Shown: positions 40,773-49,596 of the stretch, one piece after another
How the letters are laid out: every line of letters starts with the position of its first letter
How positions within the stretch are numbered: position 1 is the first letter of the stretch
Assembly: GCA_965212505.1 (NCBI GenBank)
Contig: OZ243123.1
Location: 806,001 to 870,000 of the forward strand
Length of the DNA: 64,000 nt
Direction of reading: 5' to 3'
Origin: JAHEKO01 sp965212505
GTDB lineage: Bacteria; Acidobacteriota; Thermoanaerobaculia; Multivoradales; JAHEKO01
Translations under genes and position numbers: made by a program
Notes under the pieces: generated by a model
The model's database searches: none
The model's input: the letters and a program-made list of their open reading frames with translations, nothing else
Told to the model about the DNA's origin: nothing

Positions 40773-41207
40773 ATGGAGAATAGTTTCGTCCTCAGGGAGG
40801 TAACACTTACCCTCCCCATGCTTCCGGACATGGAGATCGCGGCGAGTAAAACCGCGACCGCCATGGCGGAGTTCATGCGCATGAGCTCCGATAGGATCGA
40901 CGAGGTCAGGATGGCCGTGGTCGAAGCTTGCATCAATTCGTTCGAGCACAGTCGGGCCGAAGACCGAAAGGTCTACATCACGTTCTCCGTACTAGGCGAG
41001 GAGCAGCCCGAGACTCTTCAGATCGTCTTGCGCGACACCGGTGTCGGGTTCGACCCGAAGCACGTCGCCGAGCCGTTGATCGAAGAGAAACTCAAGGCGG
41101 AGAGCAAGAGGGGTTGGGGCCTCCAGATCATTCGAGGCCTGATGGACAACGTCGAGATCAGCTCTGGCGGCGAAGGAACTCGGATCGTGATGACCAAACA
41201 CCGGTAG
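40773..41207 (+). CDS. RsbW/SpoIIAB-like anti-sigma ATPase kinase
   Basis: The 144-residue GHKL-type ATPase has the N box (E51-A-C-I-N55), G1 DTGVGFD (88-94) and G2 KRGWGLQIIRG. Proteins of this type bind a sigma factor or other target and phosphorylate a STAS antagonist. The next gene is a STAS protein 22 bases downstream and then a PP2C phosphatase, the classic partner-switching set. No sigma factor gene is adjacent, so the target is unknown. Confidence 0.9.
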   Translation: MENSFVLREVTLTLPMLPDMEIAASKTATAMAEFMRMSSDRIDEVRMAVVEACINSFEHSRAEDRKVYITFSVLGEEQPETLQIVLRDTGVGFDPKHVAEPLIEEKLKAESKRGWGLQIIRGLMDNVEISSGGEGTRIVMTKHR

Positions 41208-41229
41208 GTGTGAGAGAGAATAGGGAACG

Positions 41230-41577
41230 ATGAGCGAGACTCTGAAACTGACCGTAGACCAGCGCGATGGGCTTGCGGTCATCTATACCGAGGGGTACAT
41301 CAACAATCAGGGTGGCGAGGAGATCGCCCGAGAGGCCTTCAAGCTGATCGAGGCGGGCCAGAAGACCCTCTTGCTGAACCTCGCGGGCACCAAGATCGTC
41401 AACTCGATCGGGATCTCCATCCTGATCGAGATCATCGAGCGCATGCTCGAGATCGAGGGCAAGCTCGCGTTCTGCTCTCTGACGCCGACGATCGACAAGA
41501 CGTTCCACATCATGGGGCTGACGCAGTACGCCTCGATCTACCCGGACGAAGACACCGCGGTCGGCGAGCTCTCCTGA
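41230..41577 (+). CDS. STAS-domain anti-sigma factor antagonist
   Basis: The 115-residue STAS protein carries the phosphorylatable loop as I-V-N58-S59-I-G61, aligned with the D-S-S-G of SpoIIAA, so S59 is the likely phosphorylation site. It should be switched off by the upstream kinase and reactivated by the downstream PP2C phosphatase. Its ATG follows a GGGAACG-type ribosome-binding site in tight operon spacing. Confidence 0.92.
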   Translation: MSETLKLTVDQRDGLAVIYTEGYINNQGGEEIAREAFKLIEAGQKTLLLNLAGTKIVNSIGISILIEIIERMLEIEGKLAFCSLTPTIDKTFHIMGLTQYASIYPDEDTAVGELS

Positions 41578-41584
41578 GCGCACC

Positions 41585-43168
41585 ATGAGCTCCGCGGCGA
41601 CAGGGCCGGAGACACAGCGAGCCTGGCGGGAGGCGCTCGAACTCGCGGGGCGTGAGGGAGACGGCCGAGTCCTGGTCGAACGCCTGCTGGACATCGTTCG
41701 GGTGGGCGCCGCCGCCTCGGGCGTTGCGCTGTACACCGGCGACGACTGTCGGCTCGCGCGCGAGATCGTCGTCGGCGCCGGCGACTTCCCCGACGCGGTC
41801 GACGCCAACGGTGGCGATTCGTCCAACCTCGAGCGACTTGCCTTCAGCGACTCGGCGCTGCTCCTGCATGCGGCCGAGGCTCCGTCCGAGCTCGACAACG
41901 GTCTCCGGCTGGCCTTGGCTGCCGCCATCCGCAACCTGAGGTTGGAGCGGCGGCTCAAGCGGGAGAAGTTCGAGGTCAACTACCGAGGCGTCGAGCTCGA
42001 GTCGCTCTACGACGTCGGTCTGGCGATCGCCGGAACCCTGAATCTGGACGATCTGTCGGAGGAGATCCTGTTGCGCGCGGTGTCTCTGCTCGACGCGCGC
42101 CTCGGCGCGCTCTATCTGGTCGAAGACGGAGAGTTCCGTCTCGATGGCACCTTCGGCGGCGAGGCGCGCCCGAGCGTTGCGATCGACGACCCGGCGATGG
42201 CGGCGCTGCTCGAAGGGGACTCGGGAGTGGGCGAAGAGCTCATCCCGGGTGCGGAACACCTGTTGGCGGTACCGATCGGCACGGCGCGCAACCCACGTGG
42301 CCTGCTCGCGGTCGCGGACAAAGAGAGTCGGCACGGCGTCGGACCCTTCGAGCGGTCGGACGAGCGCAGCCTGGGAATGCTCGCGAACCAGGCTGCGATC
42401 GCTCTCGAGAACGCCCATCTGCATCGACAGGCACTCGAGAAGGAGCGTCTCGAGCGGGAGGCCGAGCTGGCGGCCGAGATTCAGCGCCGCATCCTCCCCG
42501 ACCGACTGCCTGAGATCGAAGGGCTCGAGCTCACAGGCTGGAACCGACCGGCGAGAGAGGTCGGCGGCGACTACTACGACCTGCTGCCGATCGACGACAA
42601 GCTCGGAGCGGTGGTTGCCGACGTCACCGGCAAGGGGATGCCGGCGGCGTTGATGGTCTCGACGCTCCACTCGGCGCTCCGACTCCTCCTCGATCGGGAG
42701 AGCCTCGGGCCGGATCTGATCGCTCGGCTCAACCGGCACGTCTACGAGTCGAGTGCCCCGAACAAGTTCATCACCCTCCTGGTCGCCCTGCTCGATCCGG
42801 AGACGGGGGGAATGTCGTACGTCAACGCCGGCCACAACCCCGGCTTCCTCGTGCGGGCGAGCGGAGACATCGAGGAGCTGCCGACCGGCGGTATGCCCCT
42901 CGGTCTCTTCCCCGGGGGCGCCTTCGAGGGCCGAGAGCTTACCCTCGAGATCGGCGATCTGCTCTGCATCTACAGCGATGGCATCACCGAGTGCGCCTCG
43001 CCGGAAGACGAGGAGTTCGGCGAAGAGAAGCTGTGTGACCTCCTCCTGGCCGCACGAGACGAGCCGCTGCGAGCGATCGTGAGACAGATCGACGAGGCGG
43101 TCACCTCGTTCGCGGCCGGCCTACCTCAGGGCGACGACCAGACGCTCGTCCTGCTGCGCAAGACCTGA
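41585..43168 (+). CDS. RsbU/SpoIIE-type PP2C phosphatase with GAF domain
   Basis: The 527-residue protein has an N-terminal region (about 10-125, weakly GAF-like), a clear GAF domain (about 135-285), a short helical linker and a PP2C_SIG phosphatase domain (about 300-525). Metal-binding signatures are GGDYYD (327-332), ADVTGKG (345-351) and a C-terminal GDDQT. It should dephosphorylate the STAS protein encoded seven bases upstream when its GAF domain senses a ligand. This completes the partner-switching module. Confidence 0.93.
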   Translation: MSSAATGPETQRAWREALELAGREGDGRVLVERLLDIVRVGAAASGVALYTGDDCRLAREIVVGAGDFPDAVDANGGDSSNLERLAFSDSALLLHAAEAPSELDNGLRLALAAAIRNLRLERRLKREKFEVNYRGVELESLYDVGLAIAGTLNLDDLSEEILLRAVSLLDARLGALYLVEDGEFRLDGTFGGEARPSVAIDDPAMAALLEGDSGVGEELIPGAEHLLAVPIGTARNPRGLLAVADKESRHGVGPFERSDERSLGMLANQAAIALENAHLHRQALEKERLEREAELAAEIQRRILPDRLPEIEGLELTGWNRPAREVGGDYYDLLPIDDKLGAVVADVTGKGMPAALMVSTLHSALRLLLDRESLGPDLIARLNRHVYESSAPNKFITLLVALLDPETGGMSYVNAGHNPGFLVRASGDIEELPTGGMPLGLFPGGAFEGRELTLEIGDLLCIYSDGITECASPEDEEFGEEKLCDLLLAARDEPLRAIVRQIDEAVTSFAAGLPQGDDQTLVLLRKT

Positions 43169-43169
43169 C

Positions 43170-43751
43170 GTGCCCTCCGAGCCCCCTGAATCCGATCCGC
43201 GAGTCGACGCTCCGGAAGAGACGTCGGCGCCGGCCGAGGCGACCGTGGTGGCTCCCGAGGTGCGGCCGTTCCTGCCTCGCGACCCGAAGGCCCTGACACT
43301 GCACCAGGTCATCGGAGGTCTCGTCACCGCGGGTGTGACGGTCGGACTCATGATTGTGTCGGGGCTGCTGGTGGTGTTGAGGGGCGATTCGCCGATTGTT
43401 CCTTTCCTGCTGCTCGCCTTCGGCGGCCTTTGGATCGTCGTGGCCTTCTTCAGTCTGGTCTTTCCGCGTTGGGCCCACCGTCGTTATCACTATCGGGCCG
43501 ACGAGCAGGGGCTGGAGATCCTGCGGGGCGTCTGGTGGCGTCGCCGCATTCGTGTGCCCAGGTCGAGGCTTCAGCACACGGACGTTGCCCAGGGCCCACT
43601 CGAGCGTCAGCTCGGACTCGGCAGCCTGATCGTGCACACCGCTGGTACCCACAACGCATCGATCACGCTGTCTGGCGTGACGCTCGAAGCGGCGCGGGCC
43701 GCTCGAGAGATCCTCACGGTCGACGAGGACGGCGCGGCGGATGGTGTCTGA
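43170..43751 (+). CDS. Membrane PH-domain (bPH2/YdbS-like) protein
   Basis: The 193-residue protein has an acidic Pro-rich N-terminus, two membrane helices (about 46-68 and 72-95) and a bPH2 domain (about 105-170: RGVWWRRRIRVPRSRLQHTDV). The GTG start lies one base after the phosphatase stop. YdbS/YdbT-type pairs are widespread, and in Bacillus such proteins affect sensitivity to bacteriocins or cell envelope stress. The following gene encodes the larger partner and overlaps it by 11 bases. Confidence 0.85.
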   Translation: MPSEPPESDPRVDAPEETSAPAEATVVAPEVRPFLPRDPKALTLHQVIGGLVTAGVTVGLMIVSGLLVVLRGDSPIVPFLLLAFGGLWIVVAFFSLVFPRWAHRRYHYRADEQGLEILRGVWWRRRIRVPRSRLQHTDVAQGPLERQLGLGSLIVHTAGTHNASITLSGVTLEAARAAREILTVDEDGAADGV

Positions 43752-45291
43752 GCCGGCCTTCGAGCGGCAGTTCCCACTCGCCTGGCTCTTCGAGGCCTGG
43801 CCGGTGGTACGCAGTGGAGTCCTCCCGGCTGCGATCTTTCTGATCTTCTCGCAGGGTTTCGCGATCGCCTGGTTTGCACTCCTGCTTCTGATCCCTGCGG
43901 TGCTCGTTGGTGTCGCCAAGTACCTGGCCCTCTCGTTCCGGGTCGGCCGAGAGGAGTTGGTGGTTCGAGACGGCATTCTGCGTCGCAACGAACGGCGGAT
44001 CGCCTTCGGCCGGATTCAGAACATCGACGAGGTTCGCAGCCTTTTGCATCGGCTCGTCGGGGCGGCGGCGATCCGCCTCGAGAGCGCCGGCGGGAGCGAG
44101 CCCGAGGCGGTCCTTCACCTTTCGCCGGAGGCGGTCCAGCGGGTGCGTGCGGCGGTCTTTGGAGCCGACCGAAGTGAGGCTGACGCCGAGGAGGAGTCGG
44201 CACGACCGCACGACCTCGTCGCGGTGCCGGTGTCTGACCTGATCCGTCTCGGACTGATCAAGAATCGTGGTGTCCTGGTCGTCGCCGCCGCGTTCGGAGC
44301 GCTCTCACAGTTCGACCTTGGATTCGATCTCGCGTGGTGGGAACGACTCGAAAGCTGGGCCCCGGCTCTGATCGAGGCGGGGACGGATCAGCTGGACCTC
44401 GGATGGCCCGTGCTGGTGCTCCTCGGTGCGGCGTTGGTCATTGCAGCCTATTTGGTCCTTTCGCTCCTGTCGATTGCCATCGCGGTCGTCCGATTCCACG
44501 GGTTCCGCCTCCGCCGGCGAGAGGACGAGCTCCATTCGCGCTTCGGCCTCCTCACTCTGGTACAGAAGGCGGTCCCGAGGCGCCGGGTTCAGCGTCTTCA
44601 GGTCGAGGAGACGCTTCGGCATCGGTGGCTTCGGCGCGTCTCTGTGAGGCTCGACACCGCGGGTGGTACCGGCGGCTCTTGGAAGGGTGCTTCGAGCGTC
44701 GGCGACCTCGAGCGGTCGGCGGAGAGCGGTCGTCAGTGGCTCGCGCCGGTGACCCTGCCGGCGCGAGTGCCGGCGCTGATCGCGGCGGCCCTGCCCAAGC
44801 TGTCGATGCAACCGCTGGCCGAGAGCGACCCCGACGCCTCCGTTGTTGGAAACGGGTGGCAGCCAATCGAGCAACGAGCGGCAAAACGGTTGTTCGATCG
44901 ATCTGTCTTGGCGCTCATGATCGCGACCTTCGTGCTCGTTTGGGTGTCGCCTTGGGCGCTCGGGCTGCTGATCCTGACCCCGCTCGTCTGGTGGGTCTGC
45001 CGGCGCTACGTGGCCAACCGGCACTACTGGCTGACGGGCGACGCACTCTGGTGGCGGACCGGCTGGCTGGGTCGAGAGTTGACGGTCATCCCGTTCGAGA
45101 AGATCCAGTCCGTCGGAATGCGCGAAAGCCCGTTCGACCGTCGCCATCGGATGGCGAGTGTGCTCGTCGACACCGCGCGCTCGGGGTCGTTTCACGGCGC
45201 CAAGATCGACTATCTCGACGTCGACGACGCTCGTGAGATTGCCGAGTTGCTGGCCGACGAGGCCGGCCGGCGAGAGTTCGTCTGGGCCTAA
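43741..45291 (+). CDS. Large membrane PH-domain (YdbT-like) protein
   Basis: The 516-residue protein contains several bPH2 units, each with an R-R-I-x-F-x-R-I-Q-N/S-type strand (RRIAFGRIQNIDEVRS; PRRRVQRLQVEETL; IPFEKIQSVGMRESPF). Pairs of membrane helices separate the units (about 20-55, 180-255, 385-420). It should form a membrane complex with the preceding small PH protein. Placement after an anti-sigma module suggests an envelope-stress circuit, which is inference. Confidence 0.87.
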   Translation: MVSEPAFERQFPLAWLFEAWPVVRSGVLPAAIFLIFSQGFAIAWFALLLLIPAVLVGVAKYLALSFRVGREELVVRDGILRRNERRIAFGRIQNIDEVRSLLHRLVGAAAIRLESAGGSEPEAVLHLSPEAVQRVRAAVFGADRSEADAEEESARPHDLVAVPVSDLIRLGLIKNRGVLVVAAAFGALSQFDLGFDLAWWERLESWAPALIEAGTDQLDLGWPVLVLLGAALVIAAYLVLSLLSIAIAVVRFHGFRLRRREDELHSRFGLLTLVQKAVPRRRVQRLQVEETLRHRWLRRVSVRLDTAGGTGGSWKGASSVGDLERSAESGRQWLAPVTLPARVPALIAAALPKLSMQPLAESDPDASVVGNGWQPIEQRAAKRLFDRSVLALMIATFVLVWVSPWALGLLILTPLVWWVCRRYVANRHYWLTGDALWWRTGWLGRELTVIPFEKIQSVGMRESPFDRRHRMASVLVDTARSGSFHGAKIDYLDVDDAREIAELLADEAGRREFVWA

Positions 45292-45306
45292 GCCGCGCCG
45301 AGCGCG

Positions 45307-46752
45307 CTAGGAGGCGCGCAGCCCTTCGACGCTGCCGATCGCCAGCGCGGGGGCCGAGAAGCCGCCGAGGTAGCCGTCGCGCGTCAGGCGATGGCTCGGC
45401 TCGGAGCCGATGTCCAGAATGCTCGAAAACGCTCGCAGCAGACTGTCGTTCCAGTAGAGGTCCGGCAGCGGTGCGCCGAGCTGACCTCCTTCGATGTGCC
45501 GGACGCCGCGGGCGCGAGCGTTGAACTGGACTCGGTGCGGCTCTCGGCACTCCAGATGGTCGAGTGAGCCGATCCAGAGTCCGCCGTCTGCCGCACCCAG
45601 CAGCTCGTCGGGCGTCGCTTCGCCGGCCACGAGGAAGACGTTCTGGGCGCGAGCGTCGTTGCCACCGATTGCGTGTGCCGTCGGCGGCAGTCCGAGCACG
45701 GCGGCTTGACGCTGATCGAGCGCGGGAGTCTTCGGGGCGCCGTCAACGATCAACGGCACGGGGCGCTTTGCCGTGCCTTCGAGGTCGAAGGGGAAGGGGA
45801 TACCATTCGCGTCGGTCGCGTCGTCGCAGATGGACAGCGCCCGGTCGAACACCTGGATGCCCAGGTGCTCGCGCAGGAAGCTCGTGCCGTCGTAGTACGC
45901 CTTTGCCGAGAACGACTCCTGGTTGAGCATGGCGATGAGCGAGATCACGGCTTCCGGCGAGAGCAGTAGCGGTACCCCCTCCGAGGGGGCCTCACCGACA
46001 TCGCCGTCGGCGTGCCGGAGCCGGGCGCGTTCCAAGACGTTCTCGAGATTCAGCGCCTCGAGCCGGCGTCCGGCGTCGGCAGCGAAGCCGGCTCCCGGGC
46101 CGCGACCGCAGATGGCTTCGAAGGCCACGCCGGTGACCGACGCCTCGCGCCGGATCTTGCGACTGTTGTAGACGACCACCCGCGCGTCGGTCCACTGCAG
46201 TCGGAGCGTCTCGCGCTCGCTGGGCAGCTTCTCGAGCATCCCTCGGACCGCACCGGGCGTGAGACCGGCGAGTCTCGCATCGTGGAGCCCGTCGGTGGCC
46301 TCGAGCGGCTGATTCTCGGCCGGGAGGTGGGGGAGCCCCGAGAGCGGCTCGCGGACTCTCGACTGTGCAATCGCTTGTCGGACGGAGTCCGAGAGGTCGC
46401 CGACCTCGCCGGAGCCGGTGCGATAGCTCCCGACTCGGCCGAGATCGAGCACGCGCACCAGGACCGTACGTTCGGGCGAGACACGCACGTCGATGCGCTT
46501 GCCCCGCCGAGACGCTTCGCCTCGCAGGACCTCGAGCCAGACGAGTTCGGTCTCGTCGGCAGGTGAGGCCGCAAGGACCGCCTCGAGGCGCTCCGAGATC
46601 TGCTCGACGGGCATCAGCTGTGGGAGCTTCTTCCCCTGAGATCGCCTACGATCGGCGCTCTGGCGTGGGTCGCCTCGGCGCCCATCTCCGCGGCGAGGTG
46701 GTCGGCGTCGCCCTCGCCCTCGCCCTCGTCGGGGTCGCCTGGGCGCGTTCAT
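45307..46752 (-). CDS. TldD/PmbA-family (TldE-like) protein with Arg/Gly-rich tail
   Basis: The 481-residue protein begins with an Arg/Gly-rich low-complexity tail (1-40), followed by a PmbA/TldE fold (about 50-481). Recognisable parts are PVPLIVDGAPKTPALDQRQA, GNDARAQNVFLVAGEATPDELL and GGLWIGSLDHLECREPHRVQFNARA. I see no HExxxH zinc motif, so it is the TldE-type non-catalytic partner rather than TldD. TldD/E proteases process small peptides such as microcin B17 and gyrase poisons. The ATG overlaps the mtaB stop (ATGA). No tldD is adjacent. Confidence 0.78.
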   Translation of the reverse strand: MNAPRRPRRGRGRGRRRPPRRGDGRRGDPRQSADRRRSQGKKLPQLMPVEQISERLEAVLAASPADETELVWLEVLRGEASRRGKRIDVRVSPERTVLVRVLDLGRVGSYRTGSGEVGDLSDSVRQAIAQSRVREPLSGLPHLPAENQPLEATDGLHDARLAGLTPGAVRGMLEKLPSERETLRLQWTDARVVVYNSRKIRREASVTGVAFEAICGRGPGAGFAADAGRRLEALNLENVLERARLRHADGDVGEAPSEGVPLLLSPEAVISLIAMLNQESFSAKAYYDGTSFLREHLGIQVFDRALSICDDATDANGIPFPFDLEGTAKRPVPLIVDGAPKTPALDQRQAAVLGLPPTAHAIGGNDARAQNVFLVAGEATPDELLGAADGGLWIGSLDHLECREPHRVQFNARARGVRHIEGGQLGAPLPDLYWNDSLLRAFSSILDIGSEPSHRLTRDGYLGGFSAPALAIGSVEGLRAS

Positions 46753-48014
46753 GCTGCGGCCTCCTCGGCGAGCATGCCGTCGTCGACGACCTTGCCGAGC
46801 CGTACCGGCTCGAGGGTGCGCCCACCGCGCTCGTGGCCGATGACGCGCACGTAGTTGTCGCTGGTACCGAGCCAGCGCTCGCCGCGGAGCTGCTCCCAGA
46901 GCACCTCCACCGTCTCTCCGCGCTGGCTCTTCCAGAAGTTCGTCTGACCTCGCGCGCCGACTTCGAGCAGCCGCTTCATCCGCTCGCGCTTGACCGGGTG
47001 CGGGACCTGGTTGGCGAAGTTCGCCGCCTCGGTGCCCTCGCGGACGGAGTAGGGAAAGGCGTGGACCCGCGCGAAGCCGACCGCATCCGTGAACTCGAGG
47101 CTGCGCTCGAACTCTTCGTCGGACTCGCCCGGGAACCCGGCGATGACGTCGGTGGTGATGGCGATTCCCGGCGCAGCGTCGCGGATACGGCCGGTGAGCC
47201 CCAGGAAGTCGTCGGCGGTGTAAGGCCGTCGCATTCGATGCAGGGTCTCTGAGCAGCCGCTCTGGAGCGACAGGTGGACGTGGCGGCAGAGGCGGCTCGA
47301 ATCGAAGAGTTCGAGCAGGCGCCGGTCGAACTGCCAGGGCGCGATCGATGTCAACCGCAGCCTCGGCACCTCGGTTTCGGACAGTAGTCTCGCGACCAGA
47401 TCGGCCAAACGAGTCTCTTGCCAGCGGTAGGCCGAAATCTGGACGCCGGTGATCACGACTTCGTGAAAGCCGCCCTCGGCCAGAGCGCTCACCTCGGCGA
47501 CCACGTCGTCGGCCGGGCGGCTCCGCTGGGCGCCGCGTGTCGACGGGATGATGCAGAACGAACAGCGCATGTTGCAGCCGTCCTCGATCTTCACCAGCGC
47601 CCGCGAGTTGCCGAACTCGAGTGGCACGTACGGAATCTCCAACGGACCGGCGTCGGCGCCGATCGCCCGAGCCTCTGGGAACGCAGCCTGCACTCGCTCG
47701 ACGAGCTCGTGCTTCTCATGGTTCCCGACGATCAGGTCGACACCGGCCAAGTCGGCCGCTCCCTCCGGCTCGGCGGCCACGTAGCAGCCGGTGAGCACGG
47801 TCTTCAGTCGAGCGTTGACGCGCCGGCCGCGGCGCGCAATCTTGCGCGAGTCCCGCGCCGCCGCGTGCGTGACCGTGCAGCTGTTGACGATGTGCAGATC
47901 GGCCTCCCCGAGCGTCGAAGAGATCCGGTGACCTGCCGCGACGAAGCGGCGCGCCAGATCCTCGAGCTCGGCTTGATTCAGCTTGCAGCCGAGGTTCGTG
48001 AAGTAGACCTGCAT
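46749..48014 (-). CDS. mtaB: tRNA t6A37 methylthiotransferase MtaB
   Basis: The 421-residue radical-SAM enzyme has an N-terminal UPF0004 domain with three cysteines (LGCKLNQAE, NSCTV, GCYVA), the CxxxCxxC cluster (GCNMRCSFC) and a C-terminal TRAM-like domain. The GCKLNQAE start and RGAQRSRP segment are typical of MtaB rather than MiaB or RimO. It adds methylthio to t6A37 in tRNA that reads ANN codons. TACAAT lies nine bases before its ATG. Confidence 0.93.
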   Translation of the reverse strand: MQVYFTNLGCKLNQAELEDLARRFVAAGHRISSTLGEADLHIVNSCTVTHAAARDSRKIARRGRRVNARLKTVLTGCYVAAEPEGAADLAGVDLIVGNHEKHELVERVQAAFPEARAIGADAGPLEIPYVPLEFGNSRALVKIEDGCNMRCSFCIIPSTRGAQRSRPADDVVAEVSALAEGGFHEVVITGVQISAYRWQETRLADLVARLLSETEVPRLRLTSIAPWQFDRRLLELFDSSRLCRHVHLSLQSGCSETLHRMRRPYTADDFLGLTGRIRDAAPGIAITTDVIAGFPGESDEEFERSLEFTDAVGFARVHAFPYSVREGTEAANFANQVPHPVKRERMKRLLEVGARGQTNFWKSQRGETVEVLWEQLRGERWLGTSDNYVRVIGHERGGRTLEPVRLGKVVDDGMLAEEAAA

Positions 48015-48023
48015 CAGCCGGCC

Positions 48024-48029
48024 ATTGTA
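48024..48029 (-). promoter_or_regulatory. -10 element of mtaB
   Basis: TACAAT on the minus strand lies nine bases before the mtaB ATG, consistent with a leaderless transcript. Confidence 0.5.
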
Positions 48030-48070
48030 CGCCGGATCGACCTCCGCGCCTCTAGCCGAGGGGTGGCCGC

Positions 48071-48331
48071 CTAGAGGCGGATGAACAGCCGTCGATACCA
48101 GGGGACGCCTTGCGCTTTGAGGTTCGCGCGCACCTCTCGGAGGTGCTGCTTATCCTGCTCGCGAGCCAGCCTGCGGAGATAGGCTGTCCCCTCGCTCAGG
48201 TGGCAGTCCTTGTACTTCTTGCCGCTTTCGCAGGGGCAGGGGTCGTTGCGTCCGATCTTGGCGACGTGTCGCGGAAGCGGTCGATTCGAGAAGCCCGGCC
48301 ATACGACCTTGGAGTGCATCTTTCTCGCCAC
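48071..48331 (-). CDS. Small SEC-C zinc-motif protein
   Basis: The 86-residue protein holds one SEC-C metal-binding motif (GRNDPCPCESGKKYKDCH) after a short basic N-terminus and ends with a basic amphipathic tail (GVPWYRRLFIRL). The motif binds zinc and in SecA contacts SecB and ribosomes. Free-standing copies have no fixed function. The GTG start lies seven bases after TAGAAT. Confidence 0.85.
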   Translation of the reverse strand: MARKMHSKVVWPGFSNRPLPRHVAKIGRNDPCPCESGKKYKDCHLSEGTAYLRRLAREQDKQHLREVRANLKAQGVPWYRRLFIRL

Positions 48332-48338
48332 GCCCTAG

Positions 48339-48344
48339 ATTCTA
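48339..48344 (-). promoter_or_regulatory. -10 element of the SEC-C gene
   Basis: TAGAAT on the minus strand lies seven bases before the GTG start. It is 45 bases from the divergent TAGAAT of the DUF3667 gene. Confidence 0.5.
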
Positions 48345-48389
48345 GCCGACCTCCCTTGGCCGGTCCTCCTGTGCGACCCGGGGGCGTCC

Positions 48390-48395
48390 TAGAAT
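48390..48395 (+). promoter_or_regulatory. -10 element of the DUF3667 gene
   Basis: TAGAAT is followed seven bases later by the GTG at 48403. It overlaps the in-frame ATG at 48394, which therefore cannot be part of the transcript. This decides the start codon. Confidence 0.55.
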
Positions 48396-48402
48396 GGTGG
48401 CG

Positions 48403-49275
48403 GTGTCCCCGACCTGTCGGAACTGTGGTGCCCAGGCGCCCCTGAGCTTTTGTCCCTCCTGTGGACAGGCGATGCGTGATCCTCGCCGGCCGCTACTCGA
48501 GTTCGTGCGCGAGTCGCTGGGCGAGTTCTTCTCGCTCGACGGACGGCTCCTCCGCACCGCTCTCGCACTCCTCGTTCCCGGGCGTCTGACGCGTCTCTAT
48601 CTGGAGGGCCGGCGCGCCTCTCACATGACGCCGGTACGGCTCTACTTCGTGGCGAGTCTCTTCTTCTTCTTCCTCATCGGATTCGAGGCGCCCGACGCGA
48701 GCCGGATGAACGTGATGATCGATGGCGTACTGATCGAGCGGACGGAGCCCGATCCGGGTTTGGGCAACTTCAACCTAGGCTTGAGTAGCGACGGTTGGCT
48801 CGAGCGTCGGATCGCGCCTGGCGCCCAGCAGAAGATCGAAGCTCTACAACAGATGCCGGCCCAGGAGCTGCTCGACCGCTTCTTCGACGGTCTCGAGCGC
48901 ACCGTGCCGACTGCGCTGATCGGCTTCGTGCCGATCCTGGCGGTTGCGTTGCAGCTCATCTTTTGGCGGCGCCGGCGGTTCTACGTCGAGCATCTGGTCT
49001 TCGCCTTTCACTTTCAGAGCTTTCTCTTCGTGGCGTTACTCCTGGCGAGTCTCGCCAACGCCCTGTCGCTCGATCGCTGGATTCCGGGCGTCCTCGTCTA
49101 CCTGAGCGTCTTTTTAATCTTGGCCCCGGTCTACCTCGTCGTCGCCGCGCGCCGCATCTACGGTGAGAGCTGGCTTTGGACGACCGTGAAGTGCGGACTG
49201 CTCTCGTTCCTCCTGCTGTTTTTGGTTCAGCCGCTCTTCCTCGTGACGTTCACCTGGATCGTCGACAAGATGTGA
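48403..49275 (+). CDS. DUF3667 membrane protein with N-terminal zinc ribbon
   Basis: The roughly 290-residue protein opens with a zinc ribbon (CRNCGAQAPLSFCPSCGQ). A region of DUF3667 follows (DPRRPLLEFVRESLGEFFSLDGRLLRT and LVPGRLTRLYLEGRRASHMTPVRLYFVASLFFF), then four or five membrane helices. A soluble loop of about 70 residues lies between helices one and two. GTG 48403 is chosen over ATG 48394 because the latter overlaps the -10 box. Function is unknown. Confidence 0.85.
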   Translation: MSPTCRNCGAQAPLSFCPSCGQAMRDPRRPLLEFVRESLGEFFSLDGRLLRTALALLVPGRLTRLYLEGRRASHMTPVRLYFVASLFFFFLIGFEAPDASRMNVMIDGVLIERTEPDPGLGNFNLGLSSDGWLERRIAPGAQQKIEALQQMPAQELLDRFFDGLERTVPTALIGFVPILAVALQLIFWRRRRFYVEHLVFAFHFQSFLFVALLLASLANALSLDRWIPGVLVYLSVFLILAPVYLVVAARRIYGESWLWTTVKCGLLSFLLLFLVQPLFLVTFTWIVDKM

Positions 49276-49296
49276 CCGCGCTCGTCGCGCTGCGGG

Positions 49297-49548
49297 CTAC
49301 TGCAAGGAGCCGAGGGCGCGAAGCGAGCGCTGCAGTTCGTCGGACAGCTCGACCCCGTCTGCCGCGCCGAGTGCGCTGGCGCTGCTTCGGACGATCTGTT
49401 CTCGCAGCAACCCTTCGAGCAGAGCGATGCGCACCGGGAGCTCGGCGGCGAGGTCGTGGAACTCAACGGGGTCTTCGTCGAGATCGAAGAGGAGCGTCTG
49501 CGGCTCGTCGTCGAGGTACTGAATCAGCTTCCATCGGTCGGTGGTGAC
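49297..49548 (-). pseudogene. Sulfatase C-terminal remnant
   Basis: Eighty-three codons encode VTTDRWKLIQYLDDEPQ, then LLFDLDEDPVEFHDLAAE and a helical tail ending SLRALGSLQ. This is the standard C-terminus of type I sulfatases (TDRWKLI...LYDL..DP.E..NLA). A stop codon lies two codons upstream of the fragment in the same frame, and the catalytic N-terminal part is absent. It sits between DUF3667 and typA, so a larger gene was deleted up to this point. Confidence 0.78.
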
Positions 49549-49596
49549 GCTCTACTGAAGCGGCGCCTTCCGGACCGGTTGCCGCTCGCCGGGCGG

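Noticed and set aside
40318..40803. 161-codon plus-strand frame over the intergenic region after the enhancer-binding protein
   Set aside because: It overlaps the palindromes, the sigma-54 promoter and the 52-residue peptide in another frame, and its composition is not protein-like.
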